In this document: piece after piece, positions 1 to 10,740 of the stretch | Layout: each line of letters starts with the position of its first letter | How positions within the stretch are numbered: the stretch's first letter is position 1 | Origin: Triangularia verruculosa | Lineage: Eukaryota; Ascomycota; Sordariomycetes; Sordariales; Podosporaceae | Direction of reading: 5' to 3' | Length of the DNA: 64,000 nucleotides | Assembly (NCBI GenBank): GCA_033296885.1 | Contig: MU863943.1 | Span: 124,001 to 188,000 of the forward strand | Program-made: the position numbers and the translations under genes | The notes under the pieces: generated by a model | Told to the model about the DNA's origin: nothing | The model's input: the letters and a program-made list of their open reading frames with translations, nothing else | Databases searched by the model: none

Positions 1-537
1 CAGCAAGTATCATCACCGAAGGAGGGCGGCGGGCGGCGGGGAAAGGTGTGATATCAGCGTCTAACCAGGTTCTGGGACGGGACTAGGTTGGATGGTTCTG
101 GAAGCTTTCTGCGGCGGAGACGGGTATTTTTCAGCCTCACCGGTGATCCGGTTCTGGTTTTTTGGAAGTGTTGTATGCATGACGTGCTGCGTTTTGGTGA
201 CGGGAGGATCAAGAGGCTTGTTTTTTTCCCTTTTTGTCGTGGGGGGAGGGGAAGGGGGGGAAGTCCGAGGGGACAGGGGACGGAGGACAGGGGAAGGGGG
301 CTTTGGGGTATAGGTTGATATGAAAGGATATACGAAACGTGGATCGGGCAGTAGGATACGAGGAATAGAGATGAGTAAGGGGACGGGAAACGAACCGTAG
401 AAAAGAAAATATATAAAGATATGTGAACCTATCGCCGTATTAGTTCGGGCCGATCCAGAGTCTGGGACTTGGTTGCATGCAGATGTGATTCATGCTTACA
501 GATGGGGGGGGGGCTTATTCAGCTTTTTGGTCCTTGC

Positions 538-560
538 AGGTAGGTAGGTAGGTAGGTAGG
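538..560. repeat. (AGGT)n microsatellite
   Basis: A perfect tetranucleotide run of about six AGGT units. It lies in non-coding sequence. Confidence 0.9.
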
Positions 561-732
561 GCTGGAGATGGGCCGGGGGTGGGTTTTGCTGACGGGGGCT
601 TGAAAGTTGTCTACCTTAGGTAATTTGGTTCTTGGCTATCAGATTCCACGGCCGGATTGGGGTATATCTTGCAAGTTGACGCAGCTGGGAACCTGGGGCA
701 CATGCGCAATGTGGCGAGGCACATGGGGATGG

Positions 733-768
733 GGCTGAGGGTATGGCTGAGGGTATGGCTGAGGGTGA
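733..768. repeat. 12-bp tandem repeat, three units
   Basis: The unit GGCTGAGGGTAT occurs at 733-744 and 745-756, and a third copy at 757-768 differs only in its last bases. It lies in non-coding sequence. Confidence 0.85.
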
Positions 769-1775
769 GGCTCGTGTAGTTGAGCATTCACATTTGAGAT
801 ATTGTGCCGAGGGACGGGTGGTGGAGGGATTGCAGGTTGGCTGAATAAACCGCGGTCATGTCACAAGATGTTAACGATGTGGTTAAGTGTCTCGGTGTAA
901 GGTATTGCGTTGATATTGATTTATTGGGCGAGATGAGCAGATATGTAATCATTGAGGAAGGGTGTAGATTCGACAACGAAATTCTCTGTTCCACTTTTTG
1001 CAAACTTGTCTCTTGAATAACCTCTGTCCTCTTTATTCGAGCCTCTTTGGTCCTCCTTTTGCTCCGTTTACTTCGTTGCTTTCGTTGACAGAGCCGCCAG
1101 CTATGGATTGTCTAGATAAAAATTATCAGTACAATCACGAAATTATGGCATATCGAAGAGGACAACATACCTGCCTGGGCCGAGCAAGCTGAACTATAGA
1201 TAGCGACTGAGCGCTCCCATCGTAACTTGTCCTCCGGTAGCACTGCCTCGGGATGTCAATCTAGATTTATTCCGTCTTGGCGGCAAAAGGCAGAAAAGCC
1301 TGGTCCAGTCATGGGGGGTACTGTTTGAGCCTACCGAGGCCAGCATGGAGTTTAACTAGCCTTGGGAGGTCGAGACAGAATGTCCACGGCTGAGCTAAAC
1401 CTCACTGCGTCTCACCGCTGAGATGGAATAAATCCAGATTGAGATCCCTGAGACAGTGTAGAGGCGTTGAGTGTGATGGTCAAAGTGAGGTTGGAGTTGA
1501 GTGATGGGGGAAGAAAGGAGAAAAACGGCTGTCGAGGAGGGGCGGAGGGGGAGATGATATAACAGAGCTCGGGCCGTTGAACTGAACTAACGGACTTGCG
1601 GAGGGCAATGACAAGTGTGTTCCTATGTTTGTCATCATTCAGCTTTAAGCCATATAGTACCAAGACATTTTGATCTATTCCACCAGCACCAAACTTTTGT
1701 TTAACCTCCTATGCCCATTTTAAACTCCCAAAATAAACCACAAACAACCCCACCCTGACTCTATAGGTAGTAAGA

Positions 1776-4529
1776 TCAAAACCGTCTCCCCAACTCAACC
1801 CCCCTAACCAACTCCATCCCCCCCTTTGTTCCCCCTCCCTCCTCCCCAGTCACAAACGGCCTCACCGCCGTCTCCACCACCGCCCTCCAGAACCCCTCCA
1901 CCACACTCGTCAGCCTCCCCGTCTGTTTAAAGTCCGGAAAACTATTCACCTCCAACAACCACACATCCTCCTCCGCATCCACCAGGAAATCAACCCCCCA
2001 GACTTCAAACCCCTGCTCCAACGGCTGGAAGTGAATCATCATCTCCCTCGCCGCAGCCTCAAACACCTCCCCAGTCACAGCCTTGACCTGCTCCCAGATC
2101 TTCTCCTTTTTGCCATCTGCCAAATCAGAAGAGGGCAGATCCCAGAACCGATGAACAGAGTCGTTGTATTCGGGCGATGTTTGCAGGCAGGTGTTTGTAA
2201 GATGAGAGTCCAAATCCTCGGGGTCGGTTGTGGGCGGGAAAACGTAGGGTTTGCTGCTGAACAGGGCGAGGATGTCCTTGTAGACGTAAACGTTCATCGC
2301 GCCGACGGTGAGTGCGTAGACGCGGAGGTGGAACTTCCTGTTGTTGAGGGAGGGCAATAACATGGGGGGGTGGATGTAGGGTTGGGCGATGAAGTGGCGT
2401 AAGTGACTTGTCATGATCCCGTCGCCTTCTTCGTCGTCCTCCTTGTCGTCGTCATCGCCGTCCTTGTTGGCAGTATCATTGTCGTCATCGTCATCCTCAT
2501 CCTCATCATCAGACTCAGGCTCCCACCCATCAAATATCTCCTGCAACCCCTCCATCGTGCTAAACAACCTGATCCCCTGTCCCCTATCGCTCATCCCCGG
2601 CTTCAAAATCCACCACTCCCTCTCCTTGGGATCTACTACTTCTGCGTTCTTCTCCATGCTCTCGTTCAAATCCCATGCTTCGACTAGGGCTTCGTCGAGA
2701 AACTCGGCAAAGTCGACTTCAAACGCCTCGGATCGTTTGACGTGCTTCTTGAGGAGGGAATCGGGGTTTTTGACGAGGTAGTTCTCGATTGTCTTGGCGA
2801 GGTAATGCTTCCTGATCAGGGCCTTGCGGATCATGTAGCTGTTGATGAGGGTTTTGGTTGGGTTTGCCATAGCGTGGTCGAAGTCGAGGGATTCGTAGGG
2901 CATGATTTGAAGGATTTTGGGGCTGTCGGTGTTAGGGGGAAGGAGGGTGGAAAGGGAGATGTCCGCGTTGTTGGTTGCGTCCCAATCGGAAGGGGTGGGG
3001 AGCAAGGTGAGGGAGTCGGCGGGGAGGAGGGTCGAGATGGCGGATTGAATGAGGGGCTGGACGTATTCGTCGCCGTAGTTGATGAGCGCGTAGACTGCAT
3101 CTTTGGACTCCTCCTTTGGGCGGACGGGGAGAGTGGTGGTGGTGGTATCTTTGGTGGTTGTTGACTCAGCGCCAAAGGTTGAGCTTCTGGGTGGACTCCT
3201 GAACAAAAAAGAAATGGTAAGAAACGGTTCGTTTACGTAGGTGAGAGTAGCAAAGCAAGGACAGAGCAGCTAGCGGTGTGGTTGGGCTCTATTTTTTGAT
3301 AGCATGCCTCTACGCTCTATATGAATTCATCATTATAGTTGTTTGGTGTTGCTCGTGGTAGTGTGTCATCCCTCATAGCCGTGCTGTTCATATCCGAAAG
3401 TTCTCTGTCCTCTTGTCTCTTTGCTCTGTCTCTTTCTTTCTCTTGCTTTCTCTCAACAACAAACCGGGGTCTTTTTTACTTACAGTTGCAATTCTCCGCC
3501 ATGAAGGTGGGTGGCAGCCTGGAAGAAGTTGGCTTTCAGGGGTGTGATACTGTATCGTCAAGTTAGCCATTGCCCATCCGACACTGAATGTTTCCAGCAA
3601 ACGTACCTCGTATTCCCCTCCTTAACAGCCCACCCATCATTCCCCGGCCCGGCCTCATCCACACTCTTGTACACATCCGTAAACTTCGGACTCCACTTGA
3701 AGTGCTTATGACTATGCAGCCCCTTCACCTCCTCCGGCTTCTCCTCCCCCGGGCGCTTCTCGCCCTCCCGAATCCTCTCCTCATCCTCCACCTCCCCATC
3801 TACACTCCCGTCCACCTCTGTAAAACAACTCCCCTCCCCCCAATAATTCTGCAGCATCCCAGTAAACAACACCTTTCCCTCCTCCAACCCTTCCAACAAG
3901 GGAACATTAACACTGTACAAATCCACACTCCCATCCTCAGGCCACTGCTTCCACAGCGCCTCAATAACCCTCACACTCTGCCTCGACGCCTTAAGAATAA
4001 TCTCCGTGTCATGATTCCTCGTAAAAAAAGCATAGCTCAACGCAATAGCCCTTCTCTTACAAACCGCAGCCTCCAACGCTCCGCCCAACGTCCCCGAACT
4101 CAGCGCAAAAACCGCCGTCGAGTTCCTCCCGTAGTTCGGTCCAGACACAACCAGATCCACCGGCCCTCGATCCTTGAAGAAGTGGTACAACCCAATCTGC
4201 ACACAAGACGCAGGAGTACCGTCAACCAGGATCCACTCCTCCGTCCCCGGAACCGTCGACGGGCGGGTGTGCGTCGTCCCGTGGCTGTCCTTCCTCTCGT
4301 CTTCATGAACCAGTCCCGCAGCGGGGTGCTCCAACCCCGGGGGCCGGTAGTACAGCGGCTTGACCGTCTGCCCGATCATGTGCGCCTTGCCTATCCATGA
4401 CCGCTGCGTGTGCGGCAGACAGACGGAGACGGTGTGCCCGTAGTCTTGGAGCGTTCGGACGAGGGAGTGGACGTAAGGGGAGGAGTGAGGCGAGGGGGGC
4501 CCGTCGTCGTTGGTGACTAGGATGTGCAT
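1776..4529 (-). CDS. PBY1: SurE nucleotidase / tubulin-tyrosine-ligase-like fusion protein (Pby1-type)
   Basis: This two-exon gene (4529-3607 and 3198-1776) encodes about 781 aa. The N-terminal SurE-type metal-dependent phosphatase domain starts exactly at MHILVTNDDG (acidic pair D8/D9). It continues with TPASCVQIGL (~105-114), SGPNYG (~129-134) and SGTLGGALEA (~145-154). The C-terminal half, from about residue 308, is an ATP-grasp TTL domain with WWILKPGMSDRGQG (~505-516), RKFHLRVYAL, a THLTNTCLQ-like motif (here SHLTNTCLQ) and FEVWGVDFLV...WLLEVNSFPD. A long Asp/Glu run interrupts the domain, as in other TTL proteins. The order matches yeast Pby1, a P-body-associated protein, so the role is inferred from it. 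The intron (3199-3606, 408 nt) has donor GTACGT and acceptor TTCAG, and both exons join in phase within an Arg codon. The start is the first Met of the SurE fold, because the frame upstream is low-complexity proline/serine. Confidence 0.88.
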
Positions 4530-4586
4530 TTTCGCCGGACTCTTAAGGTATCTTGCCTGCGCTTGGCTTCTCGATGTCTGTGGTAG

Positions 4587-4616
4587 TGGTGGTGGTGGTG
4601 GTGGTGGTGGTGGTGG
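4587..4616. repeat. (TGG)10 trinucleotide run in the 5' leader of the SurE-TTL gene
   Basis: Ten uninterrupted TGG units lie 58-88 nt upstream of the SurE-TTL start codon. They read as CCA on the coding strand and probably fall in the 5' UTR. Confidence 0.85.
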
Positions 4617-5607
4617 TGTTGAGGGGTAATAGAAGAAAAAGGAGGGGCAGAGATAACGAGTATATAATTCTGTTACATGCAAACTGATAAGAAGATCCAA
4701 GAGAGAAAAAAAAAGACTCGGCCTTTTATCTAATGGTTTGTCAGGTTTACTTAACAGCAACACGAAAGTTGCCCCTCCATTGACGTTTTTCTTAGCCCCA
4801 GAGGCCCGCATGTCGGGTCGACTGGGCAGCGTTGCTCGTTGTCAACCCACAAGTGAAGTGCGGGGGTGGGGTTGCTCTGCGTGGAGACCCCGTTGGAGTC
4901 TGACTAGTATACTATGATCATCTTGTGATAACTTCAAAGAATACTTAGATCACTCGGGGTATATATATATGAGAAGAGAAAAGTGACAACAACAAAATGT
5001 CTCTGATTGTCTTGCCTATGCTTCTGTTGCTGTGCTGTTCGTTCCCCAGCACCACCGCCTCACCACGCCCTTGCATAACAAGACCGTGACACGGCAGCAG
5101 CACCGTTTCAACTAATCTACAAATATCCACGTAGCGGAATTCCCAAATTACCTGATGTCTTCCTAATTCTGACATAACTCAACAAAGTCCCATCCATCCC
5201 TTCATAGACTCCCATTGTTCCCCAACGATTAGAACAAGCCCATCAAACCCATAAGTGAGGTGTAATAACAACCAAATTGTGTTCAAGGACTCCATCCCCT
5301 TTTGGATACCCTTGCGTACCAAGTCATCAAGGCTATCCCCCGTAATCGTGAAGAAAAGGTCAGGAAAAAAAAAAAGAAACGCAAACAAAAAAGGCAGATA
5401 AAGACTCTATGTCATGAAGCTCATGAGGCTCCACGACGAGCTCAACTAATAGCAAGAATGTAAAATGCATGCTCTGATAACCTGTGCCGTAAAGAAGAAC
5501 CGAAAACAAGATACCCGTAATTTGCATCTGCCAAACTCCGAACCAATGTCGCCAAACTTTGTCGTCGAAAATTCAGATGAGAGCCTGCGCCAACAACCTA
5601 AGCCAAA
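4617..5607. other. Intergenic, no supported gene
   Basis: This is the promoter side of the SurE-TTL gene and the 3' flank of the next minus-strand gene. Only short AT-rich open frames without recognisable features are present. Confidence 0.6.
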
Positions 5608-6974
5608 TCAAATCCTAGCACGCTTTGATGGGCCGGCCGCAGGCAGAGGCTCAGCAGACCGCTTTTGGCTGGTGCCCGCAGCAGAAACGCCAGCCTTGGT
5701 TTGGCGCCAGCCCTTAATGGTGCCTTGTTTGGCGGCCTGCTTGGGTAGAGCCTTCTTCCGTGTTGTGCGAACGGTGGTGGGCGGTGAGGCCGGTGCAAAC
5801 CGCGGGGCCTCGGGTGTGCCAGGAACCTTTTCGAGGATTGCCTCAGCCGGGGTGATTGGGGCAGCATCGACTGGAGTCGTTTCCTCGGTGACGTTTTCCT
5901 CAATGTCGGTCTCTGCCTCCTCATCCTCAATCGAGATGACGGGCACTTCGGTCTTGGCAACAGGGAAGAGAAGTCTGGGCTTGACGCTCGACCGAGTAAG
6001 TCTTCTGACGCTGGGCTCAATGGCGCTCTCCAGACCACCCTCGACATTCTCGGAAGCACGCTTCTTGAAGAGGTGGAATTGCTTCTTGCCACGGCTGTTT
6101 GTCATGTTAGCTGTTTGGATAAGAAAAACTGCAAACGGGGAGCGACTTACAATACAGTGACCAAACCATCCTCGCGCTGGATAGCCTCCTCGAGTGATAT
6201 TTTACCCTCGCCAGGAACACTAACCATCTGACGCTGACGCTGACTGCGACGGGGCGACACGGGGGCAGCAGGCCTTGAAGGGTCGACATAGAAAGGATTG
6301 TCGATGCTGCGGTCTACCTCGGGGATGCGCTCATTGGAGTCCACATGGATCTGGAACGACTCATCGGAAGCTGGCTCAGTGAAGCTGTCCAGAGTGTGGG
6401 TCTGATTGCGGGCCCTCTTAGGTGTGGGCATGACCTCATCCTCAGTGCGGAACAGTGTACGAGCAAACGCCTCGACCTTGGCCTTCGACTCCTCAGTGGG
6501 AGGCTTCTGGGGGGTCTTGGCGGGGGTGATAAGCATGCCGCTGGTGGTGGCGACAGCAGCGCGAGGCGCAAGAAGAGAATCCGACTTTCGCGAGAAACCA
6601 AGGGCGGAGGCGGCATCCGAAACGCTGGCGGCAGTGAGGGTACGACGAGGCGACTCCATCGCGGCGGCGACGGCGGGCTTCTTCTGAGGCGAACGGCTTG
6701 GTGTGGCCATGGTCGACTTTTTCTTCTGATTGATTGACTCGGGAGAACCCTCTGATGTTTTCTCGGGCTGGTCTGGATGCGAAAGTTGACGACGCGAAGA
6801 TGGAACTCTGGGAGAGGGAGTCTGGTTGGCAGTGCGGTTGGCAATGCGGGAAGACTTGCGGGGAGTGTAAGGCTCGTAGGAGTCGGAGTAGCCCAGGTGA
6901 GGGGCAGGAGGAGTTCTAACTCTGGAGCTCGGAGAAGGTGTAGATGGGTAGGGTGGCTCCATGATTTCCGCCAT
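5608..6974 (-). CDS. Uncharacterised Ser/Pro-rich basic, probably nuclear protein
   Basis: Two exons (6974-6151 and 6094-5608) encode about 436 aa. The 56-nt intron has donor GTAAGT, a CTAAC branch site and acceptor ACAG, and the frames join as VTV-F-RGKKQ. The protein is rich in Ser, Pro, Arg and Lys with many SP/TP sites in the first 150 residues (for example SPRRTLT and TPAKTPQK). A better-ordered middle part reads ARTLFRTEDEVMPTPKRARN and then DSNERIPEVDRSIDNPFYV, a pattern I have seen in conserved ascomycete proteins without an assigned function. The C-terminus ends in a basic PSKRARI, a likely nuclear localisation signal. It is divergent from DUO1 across an MCB-containing promoter, so cell-cycle control is possible (inference). 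I looked for the Whi5/Nrm1 repressor motif and did not see it clearly. Confidence 0.8.
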
Positions 6975-7548
6975 TGTTCAATTGCTTTGATTGAATGAAT
7001 CAAATGGGCGGTGGGGAGGGAGCAGGCAGGCAGCTATTGTTATTGTTGTTATTGTGTGCGCGCAGAGTGAAGGTGCTCCCAGATGGGATGAAATGTTTTG
7101 TCGGCGGGTGGTGAGAGTCAAGTGGTGCGGATCAAAGAGAGTCGCAGGAGTCGCAAAGACTGAAGTTGGACGGCGAAGTTGCGAGATGCTGTGAGACGGT
7201 GGACAGGACAGCGACCAACCCCAACGATGCTCTGTAAACAAATCGCGCAGGATCTTGTTGATATGGGGCCAAGTATCGCTGAATCGACTCGCAACCGGGC
7301 AACAAACAGCAGCTCCTAGGATCCCTAGTAAATAAAAAAAAAGGGAGGGTTATGGAGGAGTTTGAATTCGTTTGAACACTCTCAGGGTTTGACACGATGA
7401 AAAATGTGATGCTGGATGAGAGGTTGGAGCAAGGAAGACGGGCGGATGCAAAGAAGGGGCTGGGACTTGACCCTCCAACCAGATGATTGGCCAAAAATCT
7501 CCATGCCACCCCTGTCGCATCACGCTTCTGCCGCTTCTGCCCCCTTTA

Positions 7549-7567
7549 GACGCGCTCTCGACGCGTC
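7549..7567. promoter_or_regulatory. MCB-like (ACGCGT) box upstream of DUO1
   Basis: A palindromic ACGCGT at 7561-7566 has a near copy (ACGCGC) just upstream. It lies about 280 bp before the DUO1 start, in the promoter shared with the divergent minus-strand gene. ACGCGT is the site bound by the MBF (Mbp1/Swi6-type) G1/S factor in ascomycetes. Function here is inferred. Confidence 0.5.
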
Positions 7568-7841
7568 ACTCTCGCGTCTCTTGCAGCCCTGCCTTGCCCA
7601 ATGGCACCCAACGGCCAACCCCACCAATTCTGGCTAGCCAATCCCGCCGCACCAGCGCATTTTGCGGGACCTGCAGCAAAACATCAACGTCATGCCCATG
7701 AGGCCTTGCCAAAATCAGACAACCACTGTCAATCACCATCAAGAGCCGAGACAAGACCTAGCCTTACCGAAGCCACACAGAACTTCGAGATTGAACCCAG
7801 ACAATCGACCCTTGACAGCCTCAGCCTTGTCTGTCGTCAAT

Positions 7842-8657
7842 ATGCCAAACCACCGCTACCCCACCTCCCCCAAACTCCCCTCCTCAGACGACGAGGACTT
7901 CTCCTTTTCCGAAGTCCAATCCACCACCCCCTCTCGTCCACCCCCTTCCACCTCCCGCCGGCAACAACAGCAATCCCAATCCCAGCGTCAACCAAAGCCA
8001 AAAACACCAACCCAATATGCCCCTCCCTCCACCTCCTCCCCGGACCCAGAAGCAAGGGAAGCAACCCTCCAAAAAGAACTCCAAGGCGTAAGGGCAATCA
8101 ACACAGCCATCGAAGGCATAATCTCCACCCTGGAACGAGCAAAAGGGAACATGGGCACCGTCTCGCAGACCGTCACCAATGCCTCTACCCTCCTCAACAC
8201 TTGGACTCGTATTCTATCTCAGACTGAACACAACCAACGGCTTATCCTCGACTCAGAATGGAAGGGAGCATCGGCTGATATCGCCGATATGGAGCAAGAA
8301 GCGATGCTAAAGCAGCAGGAAGAGGAGCGGAAGCAACGGGAAGCGGAAAGAAGAATGGAGGAGGCAAGGAGAAAGGCCGAGGAGGACGAGAGGAAGAGGG
8401 CTGCTGCTTCCAGTTCTACGAGTACCACAAGGACAAGGGGGACGACGAGGGGTACGACGACGGGAAGGGTTAGGGGGACGGGGTTGGCGAGGAGCACGAG
8501 TTCTGCTGGGACGAGGACTGCCACAGGGACGACCGGGAGTGGGATAGCGAGGGGTGGGAGTAGTAGTTCGACGAGAGGAAGCGGGATCGGGAGGGGTGGG
8601 TTTGGGTATGGACGGGTTGGTGCGCCAGGGACGAGGGGCGCCAGGAAAGAGACTTGA
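7842..8657 (+). CDS. DUO1: DASH complex subunit Duo1
   Basis: This single exon encodes about 271 aa. It is a kinetochore subunit of the fungal DASH/Dam1 ring, which couples kinetochores to spindle microtubules. The Duo1 core sits at roughly residues 70-150, with EATLQKELQGVR, a helical IEGIISTLERAKGNM, TLLNTWTRILSQTEHN and the conserved WKGAS. A charged coiled coil rich in Glu/Gln/Arg follows (~150-185), then a long Gly/Thr/Arg/Ser tail of low complexity, likely disordered and microtubule-contacting. I chose the ATG before PNHRYPTSPK because the SSDDEDFSF acidic start is typical. The open frame extends 60 codons upstream, but that part looks like leader sequence. It is convergent with the RNase H2B gene, 169 bp apart. 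Confidence 0.88.
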   Translation: MPNHRYPTSPKLPSSDDEDFSFSEVQSTTPSRPPPSTSRRQQQQSQSQRQPKPKTPTQYAPPSTSSPDPEAREATLQKELQGVRAINTAIEGIISTLERAKGNMGTVSQTVTNASTLLNTWTRILSQTEHNQRLILDSEWKGASADIADMEQEAMLKQQEEERKQREAERRMEEARRKAEEDERKRAAASSSTSTTRTRGTTRGTTTGRVRGTGLARSTSSAGTRTATGTTGSGIARGGSSSSTRGSGIGRGGFGYGRVGAPGTRGARKET

Positions 8658-8826
8658 TTTGGGTGTACAGCTAAAAGTGTAAGCGCGTCAAGCAATGAAA
8701 GAATATTATGATTGATCAAATTCAAACTCAACGCCGGTAACCCTACCCGCCGTGTCAAGACGCCCAAACTTATCCAGACAGCAACATGCCAAACATATAC
8801 ACAAGCCAAAGATCCTACAAGAGAGT

Positions 8827-10095
8827 CTAGGTCTTCTTTTTGAAAAAGGAAGACAGCTTCATCATCCCCGAGGTATTAACCTTGGCCAGCTGCTTCACTC
8901 CCCTGCTGGTATTCGCCTTCTTGACCTTCTCCTCCTGCTCCATCTTCCGCTTCTTCTCTAACCTCTCATCATCCTCTTCATCTCTGGATCTCTTCCCACC
9001 GTTGATGTCATTTGACCTAGAAGCCGCGGCTTCAGCGCGAAGCTTGGAAAGTTTCGACAAATACTCTTCCAGCGGTGCGAAAGTCTCTGATGGTAGGGAG
9101 CTTTGGAGGGTTCTTGAGAGTGACGGGGGCAGGTAAGAAGACAGAATAAAGTTGAGCCCCGTCCGCAGGCGCTGGAGGGTGACGATGGCTGGGGAGGCGA
9201 CGATAGCCGGGGCAAAGGTTGGTTCGGCAGCTTCGGTGGCTGGGGTGGTGGCTGCCGTTGAGACTACCGAGGGCGTGGTGCCGGTGGTAGATCGGGTTTC
9301 TGATGGGGAGGCTGAGTCCTCTGGGGAACCGGCAGCTGGTGGTGGGGCGGTGGGCTGTTGGTCTTTGACTATCCCCATTACTGGCGCCTCGAGGGCCTTC
9401 TTGATGAACTTCTCTTCCATGCTTGGTGGTAGCTTCTCGGCCATCTTCCGGGCCTTGGAGAGGATCACGGCTGAGAGCTTGGAGTCGTTGGGGCGGTACA
9501 TCTTATCGTCGCCCATTTCAACACAATCGCATACTACTGCTAATCGTGCCTCGAGAGCCTTTTCCACTTTGCTATCGGGGAGCGTGAGGATCTCGGAGAA
9601 GTGACGGTCGGTGTTGGGGACGAGGTCTAGGTAGTCGTCTAGGGAGAGATATTGCCGTTCTTGCTTCTCGGATTTGGAGCTGGAGGATGGCTTGAACAGC
9701 GCAGGAATAAGGAGGAAAATGGGATCGTAAGGGGTTGCGAGGTAGAGCTCGGGAGATTGAATAGTTTGTGATTCTAAGGCGGACTCCTTTTCGGTGCTGG
9801 AGAGCAGCCAGCTCCGGGGAGTGGACTTGTTTGGAGGCGCAACTTTGGTGAATTCGTAGAATGAGCCCGTCTCTGGGCAGATGAGATATCGCGTTGGCTT
9901 GCCATAACGAGGGTTCTCGAGAGTGATAATGCGCGCTGACGAAGAGGCATCTTTGGGAAGGACTAAGAGCTTTGGTGGGTTGGTAGACTCGGCGGGTAGA
10001 GTGTATGCGGATGTCGATGCGGCTTTGGTCGTTGTCGAAGCCGTTTTATCGGCGCTGGTCGAGGCAGCGCCGCCTTTTGATCGCGTTCTCGCCAT
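8827..10095 (-). CDS. RNH202: RNase H2 complex subunit B (Rnh202/RNASEH2B)
   Basis: This intronless gene encodes 422 aa. It is a non-catalytic subunit of RNase H2, which removes ribonucleotides misincorporated in DNA and RNA:DNA hybrids. The N-terminal triple-barrel region holds KLLVLPKDASSSARIITLENPR and then RYLICPETGSFYEFTKV. A helical wHTH-type domain follows, with FLLIPALFKP, QYLSLDDYLD, HFSEIL, RLAVVCDCVEMGDDKMYR and KAEKLP-like helices. The middle is a Ser/Thr/Ala/Pro linker. The basic C-terminus ends in MMKLSSFFKKKT, a PCNA-interacting (PIP-like) motif with L and FF in place, as known for human RNASEH2B. It is head-to-head with MCM10, and the 645-bp promoter between them carries an MCB-like box. 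Confidence 0.9.
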   Translation of the reverse strand: MARTRSKGGAASTSADKTASTTTKAASTSAYTLPAESTNPPKLLVLPKDASSSARIITLENPRYGKPTRYLICPETGSFYEFTKVAPPNKSTPRSWLLSSTEKESALESQTIQSPELYLATPYDPIFLLIPALFKPSSSSKSEKQERQYLSLDDYLDLVPNTDRHFSEILTLPDSKVEKALEARLAVVCDCVEMGDDKMYRPNDSKLSAVILSKARKMAEKLPPSMEEKFIKKALEAPVMGIVKDQQPTAPPPAAGSPEDSASPSETRSTTGTTPSVVSTAATTPATEAAEPTFAPAIVASPAIVTLQRLRTGLNFILSSYLPPSLSRTLQSSLPSETFAPLEEYLSKLSKLRAEAAASRSNDINGGKRSRDEEDDERLEKKRKMEQEEKVKKANTSRGVKQLAKVNTSGMMKLSSFFKKKT

Positions 10096-10216
10096 GTTAT
10101 TGTTGTATCAATGATTAATTCCAACATCAACAGAGACCGTCCTATATCTGTATGTGGATGTAGGTGCTTAAGCGCAATCCCTGCAATTAAATGGGGTCGC
10201 GTCTCGGCCGTTTTAA

Positions 10217-10224
10217 GACGCGTC
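10217..10224. promoter_or_regulatory. MCB-like (ACGCGT) box in the RNH202/MCM10 divergent promoter
   Basis: ACGCGT at 10218-10223 is followed at once by a second CGCG-containing stretch. It lies 123 bp from the RNH202 start and 517 bp from the MCM10 start. It resembles an MBF site, which would fit the DNA-replication role of both genes (inference). Confidence 0.5.
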
Positions 10225-10740
10225 GCGCTACAGCGCCTCGACCCCTGTCGGTCACTGCCACTAAGCCAGCTTTTCGCGATTCCTCCCACTCACATCGCAT
10301 CCCACACAAAGCCCAGAACACACACCACCTTATCGCCCAGAGGAATTGCGCTTATCGATCTACCACAACCGTTTTCCCATATCTCGATCAGTAAATAACG
10401 ACAAAAATAGCGACGACAAACACAATTCCACGAGCACCTCCTGAAACAAATTATCGCTTGGTACACCATCTCCTGCACCCGGCCGGCCATGTCGCTCATG
10501 TCCAACAGTAATTGGTCGGTATAGCGGGTAGGAACCCTGGCACAACAGCAGAGACAACTCTTCCTGCATATGCGCTCCTGCATGATCCGTACATACGAAT
10601 AAACAAACCAAGTAACCAAGTTCATCTCACCTGAACCGACCTTGCTCCCAAGAAAAGAATTACTTGCGCACACCGATCCGCACACCAAACAGGCTTGACG
10701 AGTCCGGCGTGCGACTACGCCCTACTACCACCCCCCAGTT

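Larger units (their letters stand above)
1..1775. other. Intergenic, no supported gene
   Basis: I find no coding region here that resembles a protein. The short open frames have biased composition and overlap on both strands. The stretch holds a G-run near 505, an AGGT microsatellite and a 12-bp tandem repeat (entered separately). The right end is the 3' flank of the minus-strand SurE-TTL gene. Confidence 0.6.

Noticed and set aside
1..1775. Small open frames at the left edge
   Set aside because: All are short, mutually overlapping and of biased composition.
3588..4400. A 270-codon plus-strand frame
   Set aside because: It is opposite the SurE domain and is very rich in Pro/Leu/Arg, as expected of an antisense frame.
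5608..6974. Whi5/Nrm1-type G1/S repressor
   Set aside because: The LITPAKTP segment and nuclear-type composition were suggestive, but I could not find the defining helical repressor motif.
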